NCBI RefSeq assembly: GCF_006542765.1
Contig: NZ_SKCD01000097.1
Span: forward strand, 124,001 to 188,000
Source of the DNA: Paenibacillus luteus
GTDB lineage: Bacteria; Bacillota; Bacilli; Paenibacillales; Paenibacillaceae
DNA length: 64,000 nt
Direction: 5' to 3'
Shown here: positions 6,915 through 15,648 of the stretch, piece by piece
How the letters are laid out: each line of letters begins with the position of its first letter
Numbering within the stretch: position 1 is the first letter of the stretch
Program-made: the position numbers and the translations under genes
Notes under the pieces: model-generated
The model's input: only the letters and a program-made list of their open reading frames with translations
The model's database searches: none
Told to the model about the DNA's origin: nothing

Positions 6915-9371
6915 TTAAGAGTTTTTCTTAACTACGATTACAGATGCTAGGTTGAACGAACCAATGTCAGTTCCTGCATCGTAAACTGTAACAGTCACGT
7001 CAACTGGTGTTGTTAGAGCAAGACCAGAAGCAGCACCACGAAGATCAGTGAACGAACCGATTGTCAGGTTGTCATTAGCATCAATAAGGTAAACGACAGA
7101 GCTAGTTGCGATCCAAGGAGTTGTAACATTACCTGCAACAGTGTTGAAAGTTCTATTACCCGAATCTACAGAAGCGATTGGCAATTGACCAGTAGTTGTA
7201 GCTACAGCAGTTGTAGTTTCAACTTTAACTGTTACGCCGTCAATGCTTACAACATTACGTGCAACAGCGTTGTTAAGTGCATTATAACCTGTTTCAGAGA
7301 TGTTGTAAGGAGTAACTGTACCAGAAACGTTCAGGTATACTGTGTACGTTTTAGCACCAGTTGGTGTAGTGTTGATTGCTTTCGAATCAAACAAACCGAA
7401 TACTTTAGTTGTTGTCGAAGATGCAGAGTTAGTCAACACGATAACGCTAGCATTGATTTTGTTCTCGCTGCCGATTACTACGTGATCGCCAACTTTAATT
7501 TTGTCCAATGTAGTAGAAGCTACTACTTTACTGCTTAGCAAGCCAGTAGCATCAACTGCAACAGTGTTGCTGTTGATTAGGTAAGTTGCGCCACCTACTG
7601 TGATGCTTGTAGCAGATACTGCAGTTACGTTTGTAGCAGATGCAGCATTCGTATCTTTGTTAACAGCGTTAATTGCGCCATCTTTAAGAGTGAATTTAAC
7701 TACATCGTTTTGCGCAAGACCAGCCAAGCCAGTAACAGCATCAGTTCCTGATTCTTTCAGGTGAACTGTTACGTTTTTAGCATCTTTCACAGAGTAGTAA
7801 ACTACTTTAGTGTAAATTGCTGCAGTAATACCACCATCAAGAATGATTTGTTGATGTTGAACTGGAGCTTCAGTCAATACACCATAAGCGCTTGCTGTAG
7901 CAGCATTAGGAGCTGTTGCGTATGCAATTGAACCTTCATTGTTCAGGTAAACAGTGTAGTCAGTGCTGAAGCTTAGGTTAGCTTTAGGGCTAGATGCATC
8001 TTTGTACTCAGTACCAGCAATTGTGTAGTAGTCAGTAGTTCCTACAGCACGTTTACTTGCTACTGTTCCCGTTACTGCTTTACGAGTCACTTCAAGCACA
8101 GCAGCGTCATTGCCGCTAAGTACATAACGAGCAACGTCAAATTCTTTCAAATCAGTTGCTACTGCTGCTGCACCGTTGATAGTGATTTTAGTTCCAGCTA
8201 AAATATTAACCGAAACTCCAGATTTAAACTCAAGTGATGCTACGCGGTATGGATTTGCTGGCTCGTAAGCTGCAACTACAGCGTTGTTTTCCCATGATGT
8301 TACGTTCACGAAACGAACTTTACCAGCAGCGTCAAGGATGATGCTTGCAGATGCGTCAGTTGCAAGAGCGTAAGGAACATTTTGTTTAACAAAGTTGTTG
8401 TATACAGTTACATCGTTAGCAACTGAATAAGTGTTTTTCGAAGTACCAACAGTCAATTTAACAGTATCTACAGCGTTCGAGTAAACCGAACCGCCAACTG
8501 TTACTTTGCCTTCAACGATTTTGGAGCTATCTTGGTTATCAGTAATAGCGATAACTTTAGTTTTAGCTTTGTTCCAAAGAAGAGTTACATTGTGACCAAG
8601 AAGGTCAACAAGTGATTTACCACCAGTAACGATAAAGTTATCATCAACTGTTACTGATTTATCAGACAACGTCAACAATTTGTTTGAAACTGTTGGGTTA
8701 ACCAATACGCCAGAAGTAGTATCACCAATTTTGTTGATTAGTTTTTTATCAGTGCTAACAACTAGGTTGCCATCAGCATTGTAAGAAACTGTGAATTGGT
8801 TAAGAGTGTTCGAGCTCAATTGAGCAACGTCGCCGCGAGTAGCGTTTTTGCCAGCAACAACAGTTACGTTACCAACAATGTTTGTTTCGTCGCTTTGTGC
8901 AGCGATTAAGTAGTTATAAGGCCAAGCGCCAGTCAGTTTGTTTTCTTGGTAGCCAAGAGCACGAACCAATACTGCGATAACTTCTTCGTTCTTAACATTG
9001 TCGCTAGGACGGAATTTACCGTTGTAGCCTTGGATGTAGCCTTTTGCTTGAGCAGCATTGATGTAGCCAGTGTACCACTCGTTTGATTTAACATCTGTGA
9101 AAGCGGATTTTACAGTTTGCAACGTAATTGCAGCTGCACCGTTTCCAGAAGCGATAACGATGATTTTCGCAAGTTCAGCGCGAGTGATTTCGTTATCTGG
9201 TTTGAAAGTACCATCTTCATAACCACCGATGATTCCAAGAGCAGTAAGCTCCTCTACAGCGGATTGAATTGGTTTGCCCACTACATCAGTTGGTGTTGCT
9301 GCGAAAGCTGTTAGAGATGTTGGAAGTACTAGCGCTGCGGCTAATACAAATGCTGCTATTTTTTTCTTCAT
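6915..9371 (-). CDS. S-layer-like protein with N-terminal SLH domains
   Basis: The 818-residue form starts at the ATG at 9371: signal peptide MKKKIAAFVLAAALVLP...AFAA, then SLH domains. SLH1 is about residues 27-75 (LGIIGGYEDGTFKPDNEITR). SLH2 is about residues 85-140 (FTDVKSNEWYTGYINAA, GYIQGYNGKFRPSDNV). A degenerate third region follows to about 185. The rest is a long Ala/Thr/Val/Asn-rich, Cys-free beta-strand region typical of S-layer proteins. SLH domains bind pyruvylated secondary cell-wall polymer, matching csaB nearby. AGGAGGAG lies 11 nt before the 9371 ATG. A second in-frame ATG at 9449 has the stronger AAAGGGGGTGA; using it adds 26 charged residues to the signal peptide. The leader is long (about 215 nt from the best promoter) and the terminator strong, consistent with high expression. 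S-layer identity is inferred from composition and architecture. Confidence 0.85.
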   Translation of the reverse strand: MKKKIAAFVLAAALVLPTSLTAFAATPTDVVGKPIQSAVEELTALGIIGGYEDGTFKPDNEITRAELAKIIVIASGNGAAAITLQTVKSAFTDVKSNEWYTGYINAAQAKGYIQGYNGKFRPSDNVKNEEVIAVLVRALGYQENKLTGAWPYNYLIAAQSDETNIVGNVTVVAGKNATRGDVAQLSSNTLNQFTVSYNADGNLVVSTDKKLINKIGDTTSGVLVNPTVSNKLLTLSDKSVTVDDNFIVTGGKSLVDLLGHNVTLLWNKAKTKVIAITDNQDSSKIVEGKVTVGGSVYSNAVDTVKLTVGTSKNTYSVANDVTVYNNFVKQNVPYALATDASASIILDAAGKVRFVNVTSWENNAVVAAYEPANPYRVASLEFKSGVSVNILAGTKITINGAAAVATDLKEFDVARYVLSGNDAAVLEVTRKAVTGTVASKRAVGTTDYYTIAGTEYKDASSPKANLSFSTDYTVYLNNEGSIAYATAPNAATASAYGVLTEAPVQHQQIILDGGITAAIYTKVVYYSVKDAKNVTVHLKESGTDAVTGLAGLAQNDVVKFTLKDGAINAVNKDTNAASATNVTAVSATSITVGGATYLINSNTVAVDATGLLSSKVVASTTLDKIKVGDHVVIGSENKINASVIVLTNSASSTTTKVFGLFDSKAINTTPTGAKTYTVYLNVSGTVTPYNISETGYNALNNAVARNVVSIDGVTVKVETTTAVATTTGQLPIASVDSGNRTFNTVAGNVTTPWIATSSVVYLIDANDNLTIGSFTDLRGAASGLALTTPVDVTVTVYDAGTDIGSFNLASVIVVKKNS

Positions 9372-9465
9372 AACCTTTATTTCTCCTCCTCTAAATACGT
9401 GCGGTTGTTGAGAGTTTTGTTTAAATAGTGAATTGCTCTTTTCCCTCATAGTCGTTTCACCCCCT
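9372..9465 (-). promoter_or_regulatory. Tandem in-frame translation starts of the S-layer-like gene
   Basis: On the minus strand, AAAGGGGGTGA stands 7 nt before an ATG at 9449. It opens 26 codons (MREKSNSLFKQNSQQPHVFR...) that run in frame into a second SD, AGGAGGAG, and the ATG at 9371. Dual starts were described for the middle-wall-protein gene of Brevibacillus brevis; here the pattern is only seen in sequence. Confidence 0.55.
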
Positions 9466-9592
9466 TTCCAGAGTTGAGCATAGATTTGATATAAATAATG
9501 TCTACAATCATGATAAACCCATTTGTAAGATCATGTCGTAGAAACTTGTAAAAATGAGTAGAAAAATGCTAGAGTCGCTGCACCACTATAAC

Positions 9593-9621
9593 ATTATACA
9601 ATGGGCTGGTCGTACCGTAAA
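9593..9621 (-). promoter_or_regulatory. Candidate sigma-A promoter of the S-layer-like gene
   Basis: The minus strand has TTTACG (9616-9621), a 17-bp spacer and a perfect TATAAT (9593-9598). The resulting leader is about 215 nt to the ATG at 9371. Confidence 0.6.
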
Positions 9622-9913
9622 GAGGAAGTTGAGAATTCATTCCAATTTCTTTCCAGCAAGTGTAGGTCCAGCGTATCAATGCAGGGCGTTTGTAACCACG
9701 CTATGTATTTAAACGCACGTTACACTGAAAAGTTGCGATGTTTCGAAAAAAACTTTAAAAGTTTTTTTCATTGTCGGTCAATGACACCGACTCATCTCAC
9801 GCGCGCTTGTACCTTTGATACTTTGTTAGTATAGCTTGTTTTAATAGAAAGCGTCGATGCAAAACATTTTCCATGGATAATGTTTCACACGGACAAAATA
9901 TCCAAGCTTTATG

Positions 9914-9957
9914 CGAAAAAACCTGGCCGCCTAAAAATCTAAACGACCAGATTTTTC
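9914..9957 (-). terminator. Terminator of the 1389-residue SLH protein gene
   Basis: Two alternative hairpins are visible on the minus strand: AAAAATCT/AGATTTTT, and CTGGTCG/CGGCCAG followed by GTTTTTT. The second has the classic stem plus T-run form and starts just past the stop at 9973. Confidence 0.75.
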
Positions 9958-9972
9958 TATTGTGAAAGATAT

Positions 9973-12900
9973 TTAACCGATGCTTGGGAGCTTCTTCAGA
10001 TCTGCCAGGATACGAGCTACGATAATTGCAGCATCAGAACGAAGCAGGTTTGATCTTGGCTCGAATACCGAGCCTGCTTTCGGATTGCTTGGATCAACAA
10101 GAGATCCTAGAATGTATTTTTTCTTAGCAATCGCTAGAACGGAACTCTTTGCATAGTAATTGACATTAACGCCATCCTTAAACGTCTTCTCAAGATCCTT
10201 GTCAATTTTTGCGGTATCAGTAGCCAGCTTCATATCAAGTGCTCTTGCAATGATAACCGAAGCCTCTTCACGAGTTAGACTAGCACTAGGCTGGAAGGTA
10301 CGCGGGCCAGTGCCCCGAATGATGCCTTCTCTTGCAGCTGTCTCAACATATCGGTAATCCCACAATGCATCTGGATTAATAATTGCAGGCACATCATCGA
10401 AATGCGGTTTGCTTAGCTCGTAGTTAAGCGGAATATCAAGTGCCTTAACCATCATACGCGCAAATTCACCGCGTGAAATGTAGATATTGGATCCAAAATC
10501 ATCAAAGCCCGCAGCATTCATGATGCCTTTGGCAAAAATCGCTTCCAGATAATTTCTCGCATAAGGGTGCGACGTCATATCGGTATAGGAATAAACCATC
10601 TTACCGACCACATAATAACCAAACTTGCTGAATGGTACAGTGATCGTATTTTTTTTCACATCGACGACACCGCCGATATTCTCCCAGTATTTCGCTTTTA
10701 CATCATAACGGTATACCGTAATAATAGTTCCCACGCTGTCTTTCATGTTAGGGTCGAATGAAAGCGTCAAGGTTCCTACTTTGGAAGTAACTAATTCACG
10801 ATTATCTGGGCGCTCATCGTATGTTGGTATTTTAGTGCCGCCCGTTCCGGTTGCATTAGGGAACTGGTAAGGGTCAACACCCCTTGTTAATGGATCATAA
10901 GGAGTCGTTGCCGGATCATCGGCAAGACCTGCGTCAATCCAGTAAACCGGGCTTGCTTTCGTAAAGCGCGTTGGGTATGACAATCTGAACCTTGTACCGA
11001 AGCTCTCCAATATAATGTTGAAGTTCGGCGGCAGCGCTTCAAGCTCCCGACGGTCAACGACTCCATCTTCCGAGTTGGCAATGGCAAATAATAAATTATG
11101 CCCTGTAAACACTTGGTTCTTCAACGCTGCAGGAACATTAAAGTCTGTACGAATCAACGTCGTTCCTTTTTCAAATTTCAAGTTGACTGCGCCCTCGAAT
11201 ACTTTATGGCTGCTAGCCATCGTCTCTAGATACTGCGCGCCTGGAATATTGGTTGGTGCATAAGTGATCTCGATGCTGCTTTGAACCTTATCGTTGGCAC
11301 TTGAAATGACAAAATCGATTTTGTTTTTGCCAACCTTCAGCTTGTCTACAAATACGCGATAAGAGTTTTTGTATAATTGCTCAACGGTTTGAGAGTTATT
11401 ATCGGAATCGAAATCAATTTTTTCAGCATTTTGTTTATTGATAATTACGGATGTTGCACCTGGTGCATCAATGATAACTTCAACATAGTTTTGGTTAACG
11501 ATGCTTTTGTTAGGCAAAATCGGACGAAGAATCGTATACGGAAGCGACGTCGGATCGACCTCTAAACGGTAAGAAGCTTTTGGTCCTGTTTCGCCGTTAT
11601 TGTATACCGTAAACGTATATACGCTCGAGCTGCCATCCGCATTAAGCGCTTGTCCACTCAAAATGAAAGAAAAAGTTTTCGTTTTGTAGTCATATCTGAC
11701 AGCAAGACCAGCAACGTCATTATTTGCCGTGTTGTTTACTGTTCCGATTACGGTAGGCCCGTCCATAATAATGAGTTGCTTATTCAGGTCCCATCGAATA
11801 GGAGTCGTAAATGCACTGCTTTCGATTTTCAAAATGTATTTATCTGGTGTTGTAAGTTTAAATTGTGCCGTATCTTTCATCTGATTGATTTTAGTTTGAA
11901 TATTATTAACAATATCTGCGTTTGTCTGACCTGCAGCAATAAAATCGATGAAGTCAAACGTTCCAAATACATTCATATTTGCTTCATTAGTCGTGTAAAT
12001 CCCGCCACGATTAACAAAGTTCGGATCGTTTGGAAGCGGTTCTGTATATTTGATTCCATAAGGATATATAGTTGTTCCTTCTACAGGAATAACCGGTAGA
12101 TTTGTTGGAATCATATATACCTTAATTTTTTTCTCATAGGAGTTTTTACTTCCCTGGAATACAAATTTAATTTCATTTTCGCCACTGAACAAAGCATCAA
12201 ACGCTTTTTCTCGTTCATTCACATCGGTTGTAATCGCCGTATCATCAAGTATTTTAAAACTTGTTGCTGATCCATTCTGCTGAAGCTTGATAGGAGTGTT
12301 ATTTACATAGAAGAAAACCGTTTGTGCTGCATTCGTTGCACTGTCAAAATCATAACGGATTTCTGAAGTATTATTTATGTTATTGATAATACCTTTAAAA
12401 TCACTCAGGGTCGTAGTGATCGCTTCAGTGACTCGATCGCCTTTCACTTTATTCGTATCGTCGTAAACCGTCATGTTATCAAATGCGCTTGTATAGCTCA
12501 CGTATGGACCAAAAAGCATCGTGAATTTTACTTGCTTCGTAACACCATTCGTACCACCTACATTAAGAGTGACCGTTTGCGTGCCTTCAAAAGGAAGCTT
12601 TTTGAAAATAAGAATTTCACGTTTATAGATTTTACCGTTCACATTAACGAATTTGTTTACTAAACTAGACGACACGTTTTCAATATTGCCTCCGGATGCC
12701 GCATAGCTAAATCCTGTTGCAGAAGCATTAGACACATTTTTGATATCCGTTACCGTCACTAAATCAGCGGTATTTGTTAGAACAGGATTGCCTACAAGCA
12801 CTTCCATCGCAAACGGAACACTATAAAGATTCGCCCCTTCAAGAGGTGTTCCCGTCAAAGCCTCACCGTTTCCTGAGCGATAACCGCTCAAATAGCTAAT

Positions 12901-14142
12901 CGTATCGATAAAACGAGCACTAGCATTTTGAAGCGAGAAGCCCATAAGGCCTGTTCCTTCGTCATCAGGCTGACCAAGCGCTGCCTTCCTCGCATTCTTG
13001 GCTGTAAATTGAATATTGTATGATTTATCAAAATCTAGCGTATACGCCGTACCAATAGGTGCAGTAAATTCATAAATAAAGAAAGCTTCGTTGCCCGTAT
13101 AAGTGCCCACTGGGGTAGCGACTTGTGAAATCGGCGTCGCTGGTTGCGTTACACCGCCACCCGTGATTGTGTATTTAACAGGAATGTTTTGAGTAGGATT
13201 TGGATGTGGATCTAATATACCATCCGCATTATCGTCCTTTAAGAAGTTTGGCACAATAATTTTACCTTTAACTTGTGTCGAGTTCGTATTCGTTACAAGT
13301 AGGTTAGGATTGTACTCAAGCGGCTCGGATGAGTTAATTGCAGTTCCTGTGCCGTTGATTCCATTCAAATTCACATCATAAAACGTGACTTCGCCATTAT
13401 AAAAAGCAACCTCGCGTGTCGTTTCTACGGTTTGGTTGGCATTTTGAACCTTAATCGTCACAAGGTTTTTACCCTTTTGCAGCGTAATTGGAGATGCAGC
13501 AAACTGGTAGCTATTTGAGCTATTTACCGAATAGGTTTTACTGCTGCCATTGACAACAACCGTTACTTGCTGCGCATTAGGCGCGAAGCCTGTAAGGCTG
13601 ATATCTGCCGATTGGCGGCCAGCAGATGCTGTGGAGTGAACGACTGTCGTGCCGGCTTCTTCGATGTTGAACTTATTGCCGTCGAGCTGCGCAACGAGGT
13701 CATAGAAAACCGGACCGTTGTGATATTCAATATAAATAGAGTTGGTTACTTCCCCTCCGCCTTGAATACCTCTGAAGGTGATGCGGTTTAAGCCAGGAAA
13801 TAACTCTACGTTATACACTTGAATATTGAAGCCGTTGATATAAATGTTGCTTGTAATATTTTCGCGTTTGGAGCCTAGTTGATCGTCTGCGGGGTCATCA
13901 TTGCCTTTGTTGTTAATAACCTGAACAACGCTGTAAGAAACCGATGACGGGTCTACCCCTGTAATCGATCCGGTCAGCGTTAAGCTTGGGTCTGTTGTAA
14001 CTCTCGCTTGCGTAGATAAATCCTTCTCGGTCGGAAAGCTGAAGCTGCCTGTTGCGGCTGTTGCCACTTGCGATGAACCGAACGGCGGCAGCAAAGTAAT
14101 TAACAATGCCAGCGTTAGGGCTAATGAAAGAATTCTTTTCAA
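9973..14142 (-). CDS. Very large SLH-anchored surface protein
   Basis: A 1389-residue protein. The start is a TTG at 14142, supported by AAAGGAGGA about 9 nt upstream and by the signal peptide that follows (KRILSLALTLALLITLLPPF...ATAA). About 1150 residues of beta-rich repeats follow, several with Ig-like character (ANQTVETTREVAFYNGEVTFYD; KNLVTIKVQN; GKNKIDFVISS). Three SLH domains end the protein at about 1185-1389, with motifs YLEAIFAKGIMNAAG, YISRGEFARMMVKALDIP, ASLTREEASVIIARALDM and NLLRSDAAIIVARILADL. The protein should be held by SLH binding to the pyruvylated polymer made by the adjacent tagO/tagA/csaB cluster. No enzymatic motif was recognised, and an adhesive or structural role is inferred. 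It has its own terminator and a structured 230-nt leader, so it is probably monocistronic. Confidence 0.85.
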   Translation of the reverse strand: MKRILSLALTLALLITLLPPFGSSQVATAATGSFSFPTEKDLSTQARVTTDPSLTLTGSITGVDPSSVSYSVVQVINNKGNDDPADDQLGSKRENITSNIYINGFNIQVYNVELFPGLNRITFRGIQGGGEVTNSIYIEYHNGPVFYDLVAQLDGNKFNIEEAGTTVVHSTASAGRQSADISLTGFAPNAQQVTVVVNGSSKTYSVNSSNSYQFAASPITLQKGKNLVTIKVQNANQTVETTREVAFYNGEVTFYDVNLNGINGTGTAINSSEPLEYNPNLLVTNTNSTQVKGKIIVPNFLKDDNADGILDPHPNPTQNIPVKYTITGGGVTQPATPISQVATPVGTYTGNEAFFIYEFTAPIGTAYTLDFDKSYNIQFTAKNARKAALGQPDDEGTGLMGFSLQNASARFIDTISYLSGYRSGNGEALTGTPLEGANLYSVPFAMEVLVGNPVLTNTADLVTVTDIKNVSNASATGFSYAASGGNIENVSSSLVNKFVNVNGKIYKREILIFKKLPFEGTQTVTLNVGGTNGVTKQVKFTMLFGPYVSYTSAFDNMTVYDDTNKVKGDRVTEAITTTLSDFKGIINNINNTSEIRYDFDSATNAAQTVFFYVNNTPIKLQQNGSATSFKILDDTAITTDVNEREKAFDALFSGENEIKFVFQGSKNSYEKKIKVYMIPTNLPVIPVEGTTIYPYGIKYTEPLPNDPNFVNRGGIYTTNEANMNVFGTFDFIDFIAAGQTNADIVNNIQTKINQMKDTAQFKLTTPDKYILKIESSAFTTPIRWDLNKQLIIMDGPTVIGTVNNTANNDVAGLAVRYDYKTKTFSFILSGQALNADGSSSVYTFTVYNNGETGPKASYRLEVDPTSLPYTILRPILPNKSIVNQNYVEVIIDAPGATSVIINKQNAEKIDFDSDNNSQTVEQLYKNSYRVFVDKLKVGKNKIDFVISSANDKVQSSIEITYAPTNIPGAQYLETMASSHKVFEGAVNLKFEKGTTLIRTDFNVPAALKNQVFTGHNLLFAIANSEDGVVDRRELEALPPNFNIILESFGTRFRLSYPTRFTKASPVYWIDAGLADDPATTPYDPLTRGVDPYQFPNATGTGGTKIPTYDERPDNRELVTSKVGTLTLSFDPNMKDSVGTIITVYRYDVKAKYWENIGGVVDVKKNTITVPFSKFGYYVVGKMVYSYTDMTSHPYARNYLEAIFAKGIMNAAGFDDFGSNIYISRGEFARMMVKALDIPLNYELSKPHFDDVPAIINPDALWDYRYVETAAREGIIRGTGPRTFQPSASLTREEASVIIARALDMKLATDTAKIDKDLEKTFKDGVNVNYYAKSSVLAIAKKKYILGSLVDPSNPKAGSVFEPRSNLLRSDAAIIVARILADLKKLPSIG

Positions 14143-14176
14143 AACAGTGTTCCTCCTTTATGTATATAACAAGCAT

Positions 14177-14358
14177 TAGTATTTAAATAGTAAGTGGACT
14201 GACGACTATACGGCCTATCTCCGAATAAACCTTCCTCCCTTTTCCTCTTTGGTCAGCTTTCGTTGCTTTGCAGTTAGACTCGCTGACTGCAGAAAAGTTC
14301 TGTATTGTTGTTATCGGTTTCGAACTCCCATTTTTTTAGTTATTTCAGCACTTTCGCG
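14177..14358 (-). promoter_or_regulatory. Structured leader of the large SLH gene
   Basis: The leader contains two overlapping, mutually exclusive stems: TGCAGT/ACTGCA (14286-14291 with 14269-14274) and GTCAGC/GCTGAC (14282-14287 with 14252-14257). Downstream is an AAAAGGGAGGAAGG SD-like tract around 14229-14243, more than 85 nt from the start codon. No known riboswitch class was recognised. Confidence 0.35.
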
Positions 14359-14359
14359 C

Positions 14360-14396
14360 AAAAAAAGAGCCCTGGCCGCCAGATCGGAGCCAGAGC
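14360..14396 (-). terminator. Terminator of the tagO-like gene
   Basis: The stem GCTCTGGC/GCCAGGGC (14389-14396 with 14369-14376) is followed on the minus strand by TCTTTTTTT. It starts 6 nt past the stop of the gene at 14403. Confidence 0.85.
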
Positions 14397-14402
14397 ACTT
14401 AC

Positions 14403-15545
14403 TTATTTCGAACGGGATTCCGCATCCACCTTGAGGCGGTGCCTCATGCGATTCAGAAAATTGATAAGCGGTCTACGCGTTTTGTCCACGATACCGGTAA
14501 CCTCAGCACCGATTTGCAGGAAAAACATCAGCATGCAGATTACGGCAAAGGTAATCCAGTTGGCAGCGCTCGACTGTACGACTGCCGATTGCACAATAGC
14601 CAAACCGCCGAAGATAGCCGCTACCCCCCAAATAATGAGGACCGTACGGCGATGGCTGAAACCAAGATCGCGCAGCCTGTGATGCAAATGGCCTTTATCC
14701 GGTGCGAAAATCGGCTTCTTGTTTACCCAGCGGCGCACGATGGCGAAGAAGGTATCCGAGAGTGGAACTCCGATAATAAGCAAAGGCGTTACGAATGAGA
14801 CGATCGTTACCTGCTTAAAGCCTAGCATGGATAGCGTTGCCAAGCTGAAGCCGAGAAACAGCGAACCTGAGTCGCCCATGAAAATTTTGGCCGGATGGAA
14901 GTTGAACACCAGAAACCCTACAATCCCGCCCAGAAGCAACGTGCTAAGCAGAATGACCGGTTGGAAGCCCATGAGCGACGCCATCACAACAATGGTTGCG
15001 ATTGCGATGCCGGAGACACCCGCCGCCAGCCCGTCCAAGCCGTCAATCAAATTAATGGCATTGGTTACGCCAACGATCCACAAAATCGTAAGCGGAATGC
15101 TGATCCAGCCGGCAATCGGCTGCATTGTTTCGCCAAACGGGATGTTAAGCAAATCAATCTTTACGTCAAATCCGAATACAACAACACATGCTGCTGCTAC
15201 TTGACCCAGAAGCTTTACTTTGGCCGACAGCTCGAAGCGATCGTCAAAGGCTCCTAAGATAATAATCATCGTACCGCCCACAAGAAGAGCGTTGATCATA
15301 TTTGAATCCTGAGGACGAAGCAAGCCGTCCGGTATAAATGGCGACAAAATAAAGAACGCGCCAACAAATGCAATATAAATAGCTAGACCGCCCAGACGCG
15401 GCATAATCCGCGTATGTACTTTGCGGTGGTTTGGTTTGTCTATTGCGCCAACCTTGAAAGCAAATTTCTTAACTAGCGGCGTCATCGCAATGGCAAGAAC
15501 AAGTGCGATAATGAACCCAATCGTATACAGCAAGCCAACCGGCAT
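14403..15545 (-). CDS. tagO: Undecaprenyl-phosphate GlcNAc-1-phosphate transferase (TagO/WecA family)
   Basis: An integral-membrane enzyme (380 residues, about 11 hydrophobic segments) that starts wall-polymer synthesis by moving GlcNAc-1-phosphate onto undecaprenyl phosphate. Family motifs in order: DKPNHRKVHTRIMPRLGG near residue 37, GAFDDRFEL near 97, NAINLIDGLDGLAAG near 160, FMGDSGSLFLGF near 225, and the His-rich loop PDKGHLHHRL near 285. Asp-Asp and the GDSGS Asp are the expected metal and catalytic residues. GGGGAG lies 10 nt upstream of the ATG. A sigma-A promoter lies just upstream (15580-15609), so it can be transcribed apart from tagA. Next to tagA and csaB, it most likely initiates the secondary cell-wall polymer used by SLH proteins, and perhaps teichoic acid as well. 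Confidence 0.92.
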   Translation of the reverse strand: MPVGLLYTIGFIIALVLAIAMTPLVKKFAFKVGAIDKPNHRKVHTRIMPRLGGLAIYIAFVGAFFILSPFIPDGLLRPQDSNMINALLVGGTMIIILGAFDDRFELSAKVKLLGQVAAACVVVFGFDVKIDLLNIPFGETMQPIAGWISIPLTILWIVGVTNAINLIDGLDGLAAGVSGIAIATIVVMASLMGFQPVILLSTLLLGGIVGFLVFNFHPAKIFMGDSGSLFLGFSLATLSMLGFKQVTIVSFVTPLLIIGVPLSDTFFAIVRRWVNKKPIFAPDKGHLHHRLRDLGFSHRRTVLIIWGVAAIFGGLAIVQSAVVQSSAANWITFAVICMLMFFLQIGAEVTGIVDKTRRPLINFLNRMRHRLKVDAESRSK

Positions 15546-15579
15546 CTGTGCAGCTCCCCTTTTCTTTCTACCGAAGAGA

Positions 15580-15609
15580 ATTATACTCCGATTGAAAAAG
15601 AAATACCAA
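15580..15609 (-). promoter_or_regulatory. Sigma-A promoter of the tagO-like gene
   Basis: The minus strand has TTGGTA (15604-15609), an 18-bp spacer and a perfect TATAAT (15580-15585), about 35 nt before the ATG at 15545. Confidence 0.65.
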
Positions 15610-15648
15610 CTCCGTTTTCATCCAATTTTCATGGTTTTAACGAGATTT

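Larger units (their letters stand above)
9450..9972. other. Long promoter and leader region of the S-layer-like gene
   Basis: A 523-nt gap with no convincing gene. It holds the best promoter at 9593-9621, weaker promoter-like pairs (TAGACA/TATGCT around 9480-9510 and TCGACG/TATACT around 9829-9858), an A/T palindrome with 11-bp arms around a single central A at 9746-9768, and the terminator of the upstream SLH gene at 9914-9957. Confidence 0.5.

Noticed and set aside
9601..9834. Plus-strand ORF of 77 codons in the S-layer upstream gap
   Set aside because: No SD, no family resemblance, many rare and Cys/Arg-rich residues, and it overlaps the minus-strand promoter region.
14177..14300. c-di-GMP-I riboswitch before the large SLH gene
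   Set aside because: A TGCAAAGC stretch and GAAA recalled the GEMM motif, but the GCAAACC and GGCCUAA parts are absent.
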